DNA of 64,000 bases from Tillus elongatus (taxonomy: Eukaryota > Arthropoda > Insecta > Coleoptera > Cleridae). Of the stretch, positions 1-11,293 are shown in pieces. The notes beneath the pieces were generated by a model. That model saw only the letters and a list, made by a program, of their open reading frames with translations. It was not told where the DNA came from and ran no database searches. The DNA lies in assembly GCA_964006375.1 (NCBI GenBank), contig OZ023265.1:151132769-151196768 (forward strand), given 5' to 3'. Position 1 is the first letter of the stretch; every line of letters starts with the position of its first letter. Position numbers and translations under genes: made by a program.

Positions 1-544
1 ATCCGCTGATGACGCTAATTTAGTTAGTGAACCGACGGTCAGGTTTTTTTTTAATGGGTTGTGGTGATTTAGGTTCCCCAAATATTCTGAAATGAGTCGT
101 AGTTTGAAGAGATTTTGGGGTTTTGTGAAATGTTTTAACGAACAAATTTCATTCTAGAAGAGATACAAATGTCATATTAAAGAATCTGCGTCAGGCTAAA
201 TTCAAGGCAAAACCTTCATATTGTAACAAAAAAATGTCGCTTGGCATAGAATATTAGTGAGGCGGAATAATAAATCCAAGGTCTGTGAACAATTTTTTAT
301 CCGTAAAAGATGAACCTAGGTCCTGTACTGTTCTGAGAGAATAGCGATGGCTACACGATGGGAACATAAACGATTGGTTTTGTACACGTACGGAAGGTTA
401 CACCGGAAATTGATGGCCCATTTACGGATATGGATTCAAAAGGCTCCGGTTCGTGACCAAGAAAAAGGTTCAAAGCCATACAGTCGCCGCTGAATAAGAA
501 TCGTTTCAAAAATCGAAAGAGTAGAAAATGTTGTCTGTAATAAA
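1..544. other. AT-rich sequence, nothing recognised
   Basis: No open reading frame of note, no terminal repeats and no microsatellite were seen. It leads into the repeat block that starts near 545. Confidence 0.5.
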
Positions 545-1420
545 CACTAGGTTAGATTAGATTACAGTAGATTCAATGTAAGTAGGATATTTCAGCACCT
601 CCACTGCAACCCCAACTCTATTGTTGCTCACGTCTAATTGTTTAAATTTCACCCATTAAACTCAGCTCCCTGCAGGAGTCACTATCTTTGAGGATGAAAG
701 TTGGTTCCGAAGGTTTTTTCGAGGCTTTTCTTTTGCCTGATATTGAGTTGTACTGCCATCTGAGCGAAGTCGCTTGTCCGCTTCGATGCTCACAGAGAGA
801 TAGGCTCCCTCCGATTTCTCCTGGACATCCGTCAGTGATTGACTCTAGGCGGTATCATATGGAGTCCCGTTCCTGAGCAGCATCCAAGCGAGGTCGTTGG
901 CTTATTTCGAAGCTAACAGTGGAGACCTGAACCTCAATGTGTAATTTACTCCCTAGAGATCTCAGCTTTCCTCCGGGTTCGCCTAGACCAGACACACGCC
1001 AGTGCTAGATTCAATGCTATATCCTACGGAGTCTCGCTGCCGAGCAGCACTCAAGCAAAGTCGTTTGCCCATTTCGAATTTTACAGTGGAGATCTCAACA
1101 TCCAGGTACATCTCACTTTCTAGATATCTCAGCACCTGTGGGTTTGTTTGTACCCCACCTCTCAGCGCTTGACCCAAGACACAATCATTGGGAATCTCGC
1201 TTCCAAGTAACACCCAAGCAAGGTTATTTGTCTGTTTGGAAAGTCACAGCGGAGGCCTCAATCTCCAGGTGTAAGACACTCTCTAGAGATCTCAGCCTCC
1301 TTCCGAGTTTATGTGTGCCCGACACCCGTCAGTTAGTCGTCTCTTACGTAGGCAGGAGATACCTTAGACCTATTATTTTATTTCATTCCCAGACCCACAG
1401 GCGACAATTAATATACGGTA
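545..1420 (+). repeat. 165-bp-unit repeat block, copy 1
   Basis: This GC-richer block opens with a head section (GATTAGATTACAGTAG, then a line about the Ts and Cs of GTAGGATATTTCAGCACCTC) and then repeats a unit of about 165 bp. Matching points, such as CAGTG followed by GACTC and GGAGTCCCG-type text, fall near 827, 992, 1162 and 1323. It ends with a tail around 1340-1412 (TACGTAGGCAGGAGATACC then ACCCACAGG). The same head, units and tail recur at 48,280-49,875 in the same orientation, so this is a dispersed element with an internal tandem array. Short ORFs across it are probably shadows. The class is unknown; it resembles a non-autonomous retroelement. Confidence 0.7.
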
Positions 1421-1560
1421 ACGCATAATGCATATTGGCTATATAGGTACCTAGAATGAAGAACTCAACTAGCCATCCATCTATTAAGTAAAATTAACCA
1501 TGACGGGACATATCGGAAGTAATCTTGTAGTTCAAAGAACTGTGTCTTTGAGAATCTAAA

Positions 1561-1569
1561 ATAATAATG

Positions 1570-1643
<74 letters not shown>
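1561..1643. repeat. (TAA)n microsatellite
   Basis: About 27 nearly perfect AAT/TAA triplets. Tyrosine-run ORFs here are artefacts of the repeat. Confidence 0.97.
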
Positions 1644-1645
<2 letters not shown>

Positions 1646-1880
1646 GAAGAAGAGCCTTGAATAACTGGGCCTAGAATGGAACTTATACCTACCCATTCAG
1701 AAATCGGTTGTGCTAGATGCTTGCAGTCTCTTCCGGATGGTAATGGGGGACACCCATCAGTATTTTCGATAAATACATTCAAGCTGGCCATCTTGTCTTG
1801 GACCGATGTGTCATTGCTTTATGCTCACTTCTTTAAAGGAAGTCTGGACAATGAGCAATAATAATAATAAGAATAATAAT
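1644..1880 (+). repeat. Short segment between two TAA tracts
   Basis: About 200 bp of ordinary-complexity sequence (starting AAAAGAAGAAGAGCC, ending GGACAATGAGC) lies between the large TAA array and a second short TAA tract at 1856-1880. The layout resembles a retroelement fragment inserted in a TAA microsatellite, as the R4/Dong element at 17.6-21.5 kb does. No protein homology was recognised. Confidence 0.35.
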
Positions 1881-2984
1881 GAGAAAGATAATGATACTTC
1901 CGTTCACTAAAAGTATACATATTGGTGAAAATATGAGATAAATAGAAACATTATTATCCACAAACATTTCTGGTATGGCGTTGGCTTCTAAAAAATATTG
2001 GTGTTGTTGATATGTAAAAAGGAACAAGGAAAAAATATTCGATGTGTTACATATAAAGTTTGTCAAAGTTTAAAAACAAATTTCAAATATTTCTGAAAAA
2101 AATCTGATATACATTATGCAAGAATATACGACACAAGGCCTGAACTTACTGTATAACATGGCGTAAAAATTATTTCAATAAAGTATAATAAAATTACTTT
2201 AAGCTCCAGTTAGTTGATAAGATATTATGAATTTTAGCTTAGCTCTTGCCAAACCAATTTGTTTAAATCATACAAGAGCAGTTGATTAGCTCGACAAGAA
2301 ATGTGTATATTAACGGAAATATATTGTTTCAGCTTACAAACTTTTGCGTTTGCCAATATTTTCAGTTAATTGGTATGATTTAGGAACATGACTTCAAGAA
2401 AATTACATTTTCATTGGACTAGTTATTTCAATGTTCCATTAAGACTTCTAATCTATAAATATGCTAATTAAGTTTATCATTCTAAGGTATTTATGACTGA
2501 CTGCCTGCATAATGTGCAATTTTTAAAATGAAAATTCTTATCACACCCACAAATTATACAACTTCAAATCGCATATTCGCTACGAAGATTTCGCACGTAT
2601 ACAAGCAATGCAAGAACGATTTACTGCTATAATAAAATCACACGGCTCTGAAACAGATATTACTTCCCGCATTGCTTGCACCCCTACTTCTGCCTATAGA
2701 ACGCGGTTTTGCCGCGATAGTAGATAGTGCCGCAAATGTAATTTAGTTGATTTTCAGGCCACATAATCTTTATCCATGTTGCTTGTTGCTGTTGTTATGC
2801 AAGTCCACCAGTTTATCTGGGGTAGAAAATATATAAGATTTACATCACAATATCATAACTGGTTGGATGGCTGTAGGGAGAAAATATTCTTTTTATTTGA
2901 TTATAAAACTGTGTTTGGTGGCAAGTATAAACTTCAAGTTACATTAAAGGTAAGTTATAAGTGAAAAGAAGTGCACAGTAAAAT
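1881..2984. other. AT-rich sequence, nothing recognised
   Basis: Low GC with no convincing ORF, inverted termini or tandem repeat. ORFs of 60-80 codons on both strands lack recognisable motifs. Confidence 0.5.
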
Positions 2985-4190
2985 ATAGGGGTGTATATTA
3001 GAAAACAGACTCAGAAGTCAAATAGGGTCGCAAAAAGGAGTTTTAGGAAAGGTTATAGTATACAAGACCATATTTTCAGCCTAGCACAGATGATCGCAAA
3101 AACTCTTGAACATGACAGAAAAGTTTATGTGGCATTCATATACTTGGAAAAAGCTGTTGACCGTGTCCCAAGAAATAAAATTTGGACGATTTTAGCAAGA
3201 AGGGGTGTTGATGTAGCATTAATAACAGCAATCAAGAGCTTATATACGCACAACATAAATTATGCCAGAGTGAGGGGTAGGGAATCAAAATAATTTGTAA
3301 CTAATGATGGCCTGAAACAAAGACGAGTGCTAAGCCCCCTGGTTTTATTGTTTTCATTAGGCAGTGAAAACCCAGGATGAACAAAGTGAAGTTAGGATAC
3401 AAGAGCTTAGAATCGATGTGGCTAACAGAATGTGTATTCGCAGATGACCTTGCAATATTTGCTGTTGGGGAAAATGAACTAATAAATAACTTGACAGTTT
3501 AGAAAGAAGTTTTGGAAACGCATAATATGAAAATTAATATAGAAAAGATAAAAGTAATGGTAATCCCAAGAGAGGATAGATCCATCAGTATCGATAGCAG
3601 AAGATTAGAACATGTGGAGGAGTTCAAATACTTGGGAGTGCTTATACACAGAAGTGGGAGCTGTGAAACAGAATTGAGCACATTATAGAAAACATTGGGG
3701 AACAATACCAGCGATGAACAGCAACTTTCTGGGAAAAAGAGAGGGTGTTTACAAAAACAAAGCTCACTGTATATAAAAATATCAGCCTACTTTGAGATTT
3801 GTAAGTGAGTCATAGGTACTCTCTACTAGGCCAAAAACAAGACGCAAGCTCTTAAAATGAAATATTTAAGAAGAGTAAAGAGGGTCACGAGAAGATATAA
3901 TGTCAAGAATGATGATATAATAGAGAAGTTGGGTGTGCAATCAGTCATAGAATGTAAAAATAAGAAAAAAACTACAGTGAATGGGTCATATACATCAAAT
4001 GAGCAACAACAGACAAGTGAACAGAGTATAGGGGGCAAAAATTGCTCCAAATAGGAAGAGAGGGAGACCTCAGAAAAGCTGGAACGATAGCATGGCAGAA
4101 ATACTGCAAGAAAAAGGCAAAACGTGGCAAAAGGCAAAGCTACTAGCACAGGACAAGAAACAGGGGCAAAGTTTTTGCATGAAAAATTTT
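2985..4190 (+). pseudogene. RTE-like LINE, 5'-truncated reverse transcriptase relic
   Basis: This is the 3' half of a non-LTR retrotransposon that once encoded an endonuclease-reverse transcriptase. The reading starts at the finger region (RKGYSIQDHIFSL), continues through VAFIYLEKAVDRVPRNKIW, where the first catalytic aspartate of the usual FxDLxKAFD has become tyrosine, then GLKQRRVLSPL and the catalytic FADDLAIF near 3440. After FKYLGVLIHRSG the 3' portion near 3855-4160 matches the usual tail of these proteins (RRVKRVTRRYNVKNDDI; later GRPQ-like text and TWQKAKLLAQDKK). It is broken by stops at 3291, 3390, 3500 and 3686 and at least two frameshifts. The endonuclease domain is absent, consistent with 5' truncation on insertion. 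Clade is by motif recall; it could be a related RTE-X type. Confidence 0.75.
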
Positions 4191-4462
4191 AATATAGTGA
4201 AAAGATGGTTGGAGTCAACTCTAAACTTCAAATTATATTTTATGATTCTGACACTTTGTTTAAGGTTTGTAAGTCCTTAAGATGTTTACAAAGATGCATT
4301 TGGACATTCATACATAATTTAGCATCGCAGCTTATCTTAACTCTGTTTAGCAATATGTTTATCCCTCTAGATTATCGTCATCATTATCAGTAACAGAATC
4401 TGCTAACTGTTAACGCTATTTTCTGTTCATTATTTGTTGCCAATCTTACTTGGTGAAAACGT
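4191..4462. other. AT-rich sequence, nothing recognised
   Basis: Probably the 3' flank of the LINE relic; no poly(A) tail or target duplication could be fixed. Confidence 0.4.
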
Positions 4463-4790
4463 TCCATAGAGAGCCTCGGTGCTTCAGTGGTAAGAACGTG
4501 TGCCTCTGTTCCGAAAGGTACCGGGTCCACCCTTCGGAGGGGGCCTAAAGTCGTTGGTCCCATGTCCATGCGATGTTGGGCACGTTAAATATCACTACCC
4601 TCTTTACAGAAAGGCAGGGGTTCGGCAAAATTTCCAAGATAGTGAGGACTGCTCCCTGGCGTTGGTGATTGGCCATAGTCGCGGAAATAGACTGACGTTA
4701 AAAAAACATTCCATACTAAATACAGATGTAGATACTCCTTCTCTGCAAACCTTCATAAATGCTTGTATGTAAATTCTTTGCACACGGTTT
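4463..4790 (+). repeat. Probable tRNA-derived SINE
   Basis: An A-box-like sequence (TGCTTCAGTGG, 4480-4490) is followed about 40 bp later by a B-box-like sequence (GGGTCCACCCT near 4525), the spacing expected of an RNA polymerase III promoter inside a tRNA-like head. Downstream text containing GGGCACGTTAAAT is typical of insect SINE bodies. The B box departs from consensus in about three positions, so the copy is old. A folded tRNA was not established. Confidence 0.45.
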
Positions 4791-4844
4791 TTACGGCCTT
4801 TTGCGACATTCACAGACAGGAGAAAATTAAACTTATTTATATGC

Positions 4845-4847
<3 letters not shown>

Positions 4848-4915
<68 letters not shown>
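4848..4915. repeat. (AT)n microsatellite
   Basis: About 33 uninterrupted AT dinucleotides. Confidence 0.97.
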
Positions 4916-4917
<2 letters not shown>

Positions 4918-5404
4918 ATTACCTATAAAGTAACGCATAAATGAAATAAAATTGAAAGTGACCATTATTAAGGAAAAGCAAAAACAGGTCGATTTTTGTT
5001 TTCAAAACTAACTTTTTTATATAAAAATCTCACCCATATCGTTATATCTCTTCAAGGGGTAGCTACCCTTTCAAAATTTTGAAATTGGATGGTGGGTAGT
5101 GTGATACATCTTTTTAACGCTAATCCAGTTCTCAATTTTTTTTGTAGGAGTAATAACATTTTTATTATCAGTAACAGGTAACACAATTTTTTAAAGACCT
5201 GGCAATCATTTAATAATAAAGTTAGGGTCATCAGGGGATGAAAAATTCTAAACATTGTCTTTGGTTATATAAGGTCTTAGGTAAGAGGCATACACCCCAA
5301 AGAGATAAATCACAAACGAACTTTTTACGTTTATATTTGTATTTTTATTACCAAAAGTCCCTCTAAAAATTATTTATACTTGTTCCCACGCAGTCTCGCA
5401 ATCT
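4916..5404. other. AT-rich sequence, nothing recognised
   Basis: No motif-bearing ORF and no repeat structure seen. Confidence 0.4.
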
Positions 5405-5556
5405 TGGTTCAAACTAACTTTGTTGTTTTTGCCTTACAGATGTAACTACTCTCGTAGGCATCTAATTTCACTGGTTGTCTATCATTGTCGATATGCTTTA
5501 AGTTTTCTTTATCAATGTGGTCATTATTATCCCGAATATGCTGGGCCACGCTTACC
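5405..5556 (-). pseudogene. Penelope-like element relic, C-terminal endonuclease fragment
   Basis: On the minus strand this reads SVAQHIRDNNDHIDKENLKH and then a tail ending YICKAKTTK. That matches the end of the GIY-YIG endonuclease domain of the better preserved Penelope-like copy at 41.6-42.1 kb (CVAQHIWDNNHHIDKENLK). It abuts a plus-strand fragment of the same kind at about 5556, so two pieces of the same gene lie head to head. No start, no reverse transcriptase. Confidence 0.7.
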
Positions 5557-5762
5557 ATTTGAACCGAGAATCACAAAGGTTCTCGAGAGCATTTAAAAAA
5601 AAGCTGAATTGTAGCTAACTTTTCTGGAGAAAAAATCAGTTTGTTTTAAGGTACTAGAAAATATAAGAATAAAGTCACTAAAATCATAGGTATCTAAGAA
5701 ATAAGTTGTAAAGACTCTAATCTTAAATACGTTGGGCAACCTAAAATTACTATTGTCTTCAG
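5557..5762 (+). pseudogene. Penelope-like element relic, endonuclease fragment (first half)
   Basis: Plus-strand reading LPFEPRITKVLESI, then after decay GI.EISCKDSNLKYVGQPKIT, matches LPYEPRITKGLESI and GIYEISCKDCDLKYV of the copy at 41.6-42.1 kb. This is the start of the GIY-YIG nuclease domain; the YVG half of the signature survives. The protein text stops where the minus-strand LINE begins near 5764 and resumes at about 8965. It has several in-frame stops. Confidence 0.7.
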
Positions 5763-5763
5763 A

Positions 5764-8700
5764 TTTTTTTATTTATTTCAACAACACACCACGAGGGCTT
5801 ACAGCCTAAATACTATCGTACCGTGGGTGTTAACAAGGAGGAAAGAGGCAGCTTGTTAATTCTGGACTTGAAGGTTTGGAGGTTCGGAGGAGAAGGAAAA
5901 ACATGTGCCGGCAAGAAATTCCACAACTTGGAAGTCCTTGGGACAAAAAATCGGGCATAACAAGATGTTCTAAGTCTGGTGACCTGAGCAATAAAAGGGT
6001 GCATTCGCTGTGTCCCCCTGGTAGATCTGTTGGGGGCAGCAGGTGGGGGAACTATGGAGGAAAGCTCCTCTGAGCAGTGCCCGTGCAGATATCTATAAAA
6101 GAGAGAGAGGTCACCAACGGCACGTCGGTGGGCAAGGGATGGCAGCCTTTGGGTGAGAGTAGGGTCACCGATGAGACGTGTAGCTCTCTTTTGAATGGAG
6201 TCCAAGATAGCGAGTGTAGAAGCGGCAGCGGCACCCCAGATGTGGGAGCAGTATTCGAGGTTTTGCCTTATTTGTGAAGTATATAAGGTATAGAGATTAG
6301 TTGGTGAAAAATATTTGCAAGCCCGGAAGAGGAAAACTAATTTCTTAGCAGCCGCTTCTGCAATTGATGTGACATGTTGATGCCAATTAAGATTTCGATC
6401 CACAGAAATGCCAACAAGAGAAAAGGACTCATTACTTTGAATAACTTGGTTGTTCATTGTGATGGGTCTAGGGCTGGTGTATCTCTTATGAGAAAGAAAG
6501 CAAGACTGTGATTTGGTGCGGTTGAATTGTACAAGATTTCTACTTCCCCAGTCTAATATTTTTTGGAGATCCACGGAGACAGAACCCTCCATGAGTCTGC
6601 GATCCTCATCTAATTGGGCTAAAGAGACAGGCTTAGAATATTGTATATTTGAATGGAGGGTGCTGTCGTCCGCGTAGCTGTGAACTGGGTTGGATGTGCT
6701 AGAGAGGAGGTCATTGATATGGAGAAGAAACAAAGTAGGGGCTAAAGCTGAACCTTGAGGAACTCCTGCATTAATTGAATACAGTTTAGAGGAATGGCCA
6801 TCCACAACAACAGATGTGCTCCTGTTGGAGAGGAAATTTGCTGTCCAGGTACAAAGTTTTGGTGGTAGGCCATAGGCCGGAAGTTTATTAAGCAGCGCTG
6901 CGTGCCATACCTGGTCGAATGCTTTGGATATGTCTAGAACAACAATCTGGGATTCACCGTGTTGTTCCATAGACTTGTTCCAAGAATGGGTGACAAAGGA
7001 AAGGAGGTCGGAAGTCGATCCATACTGCCTGTTGTAGATTAGACTGTGTTTTTCGAGAAGTTTTAGTAATTCGGTGTTTATATACTTTTCCACTTTAGAG
7101 ACGACTGAAAGGAGAGAAATAGGCCTGTAGTTGCTAGGAAGCGCTTTGGATCCTTTCATGGGGATGGGTTGTACTCGAGCAGTTTTCCAGTTACTAGGGA
7201 ATCCCTTTATTATAAGATATCTGAAACAGGCTAGTCAGGAGAGGAGCAAGCTCTGGTGCGCATTTTTTGAGAACAATTGCTGGGATCTCGTCAAGGCCAG
7301 AGGCTTTCCTGGTATTAAGAGAAGAGAGCATCTCTCGTACCTTTTTAGTTTTGAAAATGATATCCGTCATTTTATGCGCGACACTGGGGACTGTTGGTGG
7401 TTGAACATTTGGAGGTGCGTTAGAGTAGAATTGCCGGCGAACAACGAAGCAAACAGTTCAGCCTTGCCTAGGGCGGTAGAAACAATTTCATCCCCTGAGA
7501 CAAGAGGTGGGAACGTACTCTTGCAGAAATTATTCCCAATAGATTTAGCAAGAGTCCAGAAGGGTTTGCTGCCGTGGCAGCTGGAGAGGACTTTGTTTTT
7601 GATGTGGTTATTAAACGGGTTTTTTGCCTCAGAAAGAATGTGGACATAGCGGTTTCTTGCGTCGTTAAATGCTTGACGATTTTCTTTACTGGGATTGTGT
7701 AGAAGCGTTTTGTGAGCTTTAACCTTTTCAAGTCTGGCCTTGTTACATGATTTAGAGAACCAGGGCTTTTGAGAGGCTGAAAAGGTTTTCTGTGTACGTG
7801 GGATAAATAATTCCATGCCAGCTTGGATGATTTCGGTGACGTTTTGTGAGATATCAGAGGGGCCAGGATGAGAGAAGCAGACAGACGCCCATGGAAATGA
7901 GGAAAAGTAATCCCGCATTTCGTCCCAGTTTGCGGAGTTGTAGTGCCAAACGATACGTGGGTGTGATGACTGTGTGACCTCGGATTGCATTGCGCAGGAA
8001 GCAGTGACCATGCCGTGGTCTGAGCGACCAAGGGGGCGGTGACTGATATCTTATAGCATTCAGGTTGTGTAGTAAGAAGGAGATCCAAGGGATTTGAGCT
8101 GTGTGTTGGGATACGAGGATAGTAAGTAGGTTGCTGAACCATATTGGCTAAAGAATTGCTGACTGCAAAGGCCTCCGCTGCTCTCCCTTGCGGATCGGTT
8201 TTTGAAGATCCTAGCCATTCCTTATTATGGACATTGAAGTCACCAAAAATAGTGACCTCGGAGGAAGGATATTCAGAAACCAGATAGTCGGTTTTTTCAG
8301 AAAGGTAGTTAAAGAGCTGGACAAAGTTGTTGTCAGAGGGTGACCGGTAAATGCAACAGATGAATTTAGTTGCAGCCCTGAGAGAGAGTTTTATCCATAG
8401 TATGTCTTTTCTTCCAGCTTCTAAATTGGGGAGTCTGGTGCAGGGTAGATTGCTAGGGACGTATGCGCACACGCCTCCATGCAATCTAAAGGAAAAAAGG
8501 AGCTCATACCCCGGGAAATTAAGGTGATTAGTGGCTGTTTTGGCACTGATTTGGGTTTTGGAGTTGGGGCCTGTTAGCCTGAAGGAAATGGTGGACGGAG
8601 TTCAGGTTAGAATTTAGGCCACATATATTCGAAAAGGATATGTTAAATCTTGATGTTGGTGTCCCCTGTACACCCCTCTCCCGGAGATTCGAATGGAGGG

Positions 8701-8870
8701 GTATTTTGCCTCCGGAATATTTTGTACAAGGAGGAGCCATCATCATTTTTGCTTATAAGGGAAACCGACTCATACATCAGAACCGGAAACGTCCGTTGGG
8801 ACTTGCCCCTTGATGTATGGGGTGGTACCTCCTCGGGAGTGAAAAAATCATTTACTATTACGTAAAGGAA
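5764..8870 (-). mobile_element. CR1/Jockey-group LINE, nearly full second ORF
   Basis: A minus-strand non-LTR retrotransposon. The 3' end is an A-rich tail (AAATAAATAAAAAAA, complement of 5764-5778) preceded by a short 3' UTR. The 5' end is placed near 8870 because sequence before the endonuclease (8650-8870) is GC-richer and ends at AT-rich flank. It sits inside a plus-strand Penelope-like relic whose two halves flank it. A weak direct match TTACTATT occurs at both flanks (5745 and 8853). No separate ORF1 was recognised. Confidence 0.75.
5813..8746 (-). pseudogene. LINE endonuclease-reverse transcriptase, frameshifted
   Basis: Read on the minus strand, the order is endonuclease then reverse transcriptase. 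The apurinic endonuclease starts near 8640 (ISFSNICGLNSNLNSV), includes the exposed FGDFNVHNKEW motif near 8230 and SDHGMV near 8010. A linker with RKASGLDEIP leads into the reverse transcriptase (5813-7159, 448 codons uninterrupted), with NYRPISLLSVVSK, VVLDISKAFDQVWH, AGVPQGSALAPTLF and the catalytic SYADDSTLHS. The C-terminal region has LRTSCYARFFVPRTSKLWN, usual for this group. Frameshifts lie near 8500, 8040 and 7370 and two stops near 7200. In its intact state the protein nicks DNA and primes cDNA synthesis at the target. The long intact RT frame suggests a moderately young insertion. Confidence 0.85.
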
Positions 8871-8964
8871 AATTTCACTACCACCTGCTATAGATTGGAT
8901 TGGATCAATGTCTACCCCTTTAAAAATAAGATTAATAAAGGGACTATCAATTGTCCAATAGTTA

Positions 8965-9075
8965 TGCTTTTCGACATAGTAGGAGATTGAAGGAACATAT
9001 GGAAAATCTGAGATACGGCACTATAGATGAGTCATGGGTAGCTCAGTATAAACTTTTACAATATCATATAAAAAT
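8965..9075 (+). pseudogene. Penelope-like element relic, endonuclease fragment (second half)
   Basis: Plus-strand reading RRLKEHMENLRYGTIDESWV then AQYK matches TRFREHLAQLRYGTVDKSCVAQHI of the 41.6-42.1 kb copy. It continues, in order and orientation, the fragment ending at 5762, so the LINE at 5764-8870 interrupted this copy. Confidence 0.65.
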
Positions 9076-10229
9076 ATATCAACATAGGGGCGGTATGAAA
9101 TAAAATAGTAACATGAAGTACTAAGTGTTACTTGTGATTAGTAGATAATGAATGATGCTGAAATGGAAGGCTGTCTATTTATACCTTTTGATTTGGACGT
9201 TGTCGACTGGTGTCTGTCTGGCGCCCTGAAGGCGTAAGTCTTCTTCTCTGGAGTCAGCTCCTTCTTTACTAATTCATAGTTAATTTATATTCAGCTCTCT
9301 TTTGTCAATTTATGACTGTTTAATCCTTGTTCAGTGCATTGCAATGTTGTAATAATAGTTCATTGTGTTCAGGCCTGGTATCTCGCATGCGTTATGGATG
9401 GGGGCATAGATGGAGTTACCAGATCAATGTCAGATCAGTTTAAGAGAAGCTACTAAATAGGTTAAGTTGGCGAAACGTCTAGTAATCTACTAAATAATTT
9501 CAAACACGACGTGACAGTCTGGAAGCCATTTATGGTTCCAATTAAAGCCAGCTATGAAAATATTTGACAAAAAAATTGTTTCGGAGATTTTCGTGGATAT
9601 GATAATTAAATTTTCGTTATATGTTTCTATTGTGATCTTTATTTCATAGCTTTTTCTAATTTAACGTTTGCGTGGATTTTTCAAATATTTTTTACTAAAT
9701 ACCGTGTAACCTATTTAATTGTACCTATTATGAAATATAAAAGTCTTTCTATGTAAATTGAATTATTTAAATGCATGCAGGAATGTAGAGTGACTGTCAA
9801 TGCAGTGTTCGTGACAATGTTTGATTTAAAGAGGGGGAAACAAGGGACAGGAAAATACTTTTAGTATTTAGCAGGCATATTCCCTGCACATACAAATTAT
9901 ACCAAAATCACGCTGGCGTGTTACAACTTACACTCCCAGTGAATTTAACCGTTTTGTTCGCTATCTTCCCTTTGCATACAAAACAACACTTAAGAGATTT
10001 ATATTCTGGAATTTATTTAGATTGCCAACAAAAACAGTCATGTGTGTTATCTCAAATTTAGAATATTTAATCTAAAACGTTTAAATGTTTGACATACAAA
10101 ATTTGTCTTTTCTTTTCATTATTTCTCAAACCGTTTATAGTTGTAGGTGAAGGACCATTATATATGTTTGCTTTGCAATTTTGCGTAATTTAGCAATCTT
10201 TTTATGATTCATGAAAGGTAAAGGTTAAA
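9076..10229. other. AT-rich sequence, nothing recognised
   Basis: May include the 3' part of the Penelope-like relic. A GGCGAAACGTC string at 9467 recalls the hammerhead GAAAC, but no matching core was found. A short GC-richer patch lies at 9195-9260. Confidence 0.4.
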
Positions 10230-10580
10230 GGAAATTAAAGGTTTTTACTACCAGACAAACTGATTTATTCACAAAACCCTACGCGTTTCAACACATTAAC
10301 GTGCCACCTTCAGGGGTTTAGACCTATAATGTAAAAAGGTGGTTGTCAGAAACTATGTTTCTGGTAGGTCTAACATGCGAGTGACTAACACCGCAACTAC
10401 AGAAAGAATACAAAGTCCAGCAAAGCTTAATATCAAATATAGATTAGCCCTAACGCCCATGCAATATTTAAACTGACATTAGTGTCAGGAGTTATAAAAC
10501 ATCTCTATAAAAACGTACAATTTAAGATCTAAAAAACTTAAACGGGAGGGGGGTCCCACAACTATGAACAACACTATAAT
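10230..10580 (+). repeat. Left inverted terminal repeat of the Penelope-like element
   Basis: Reverse-complement match to 13,203-13,552 with roughly one difference per 12-15 bases. On the minus strand it ends with an AATAAA-like signal and AAACCTTTAATTTCC. Confidence 0.85.
10272..10325 (-). ncRNA. Hammerhead-ribozyme-like motif, left PLE terminus
   Basis: On the minus strand the order is AAACCC (stem I), CTGAAGG, a GGCAC/GTGTT hairpin (stem II), GAAA, AC-GC-GT (stem III) and A, then GGGTTT closing stem I with six pairs. The core has A9 changed to G (CTGAAGG), so this copy should be inactive. A U sits between the core and stem II, as in the other PLE-associated copies here; strict hammerhead descriptors do not expect it. 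Confidence 0.5.
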
Positions 10581-11293
10581 GGAGTCACAATCAATAAGTT
10601 AAATTCAAACTAGTCGAATTACATGAAAAAGCTACAGACAAGCACAAACATAACAGCAAAGCAGATTGCACAGCTGAGCAGAACTCCCCGAGAACATCTG
10701 AACATGTGAAATTCAGAAAGAAAAGGAGGAAATAGAAGCTACATTTGGGTTAATACTTACAAATTTCCTGTCTCAATTACAGAAAGATGCTGTATGAAAT
10801 GTTGTCAAAATTTGGCTTTTCATCCATTGTCCTCATGATACCAAACAGAAATTGCGTAAAACAGGAAGGCAGGAACATCGCAAGACTTGAAGAACCAGAG
10901 GATGAATGCAAAAGACGCTTGTTTTTTAGTTTAATTTTATCAAACGAACCAAATGGACTCCCATGGATCTCTAGATATTTTAACTCAAGAAATGTAAACT
11001 GAAGGTGACAAGTGAGAAGTGACATAACAACCAGAAGTGACGGGTGAACTACGGCCGGCAAAGAAAATGTCAACGGCGTGGAGAAAGAACCAAAGAAACA
11101 GCCGATCTTTGCTCTATGGCTGGAATCGATCACACGTCATTCGGAGAACTACCATTGAAAGTTCCAGTCAGGTTTCTGCAAATGAAAGTCTATTCACTCA
11201 GGATGTTCTGTATGTGAAAAGAGGGTTATTCTTGAACTTGGTACCAAAAGAAGCACTTTAATTATGTGGCGCTAGAGCACTACAATTGAAAGT

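Noticed and set aside
4463..4560. A functional tRNA gene
   Set aside because: A- and B-box-like words are present, but acceptor and anticodon arms could not be formed, so a SINE head is more likely.
7131..7649. 172-codon plus-strand open frame
   Set aside because: Lies antisense to the LINE endonuclease-reverse transcriptase linker and shows no motifs of its own.
9460..9500. Hammerhead candidate at GGCGAAACGTC
   Set aside because: Core reads CTAAATA at best and no stem II forms.
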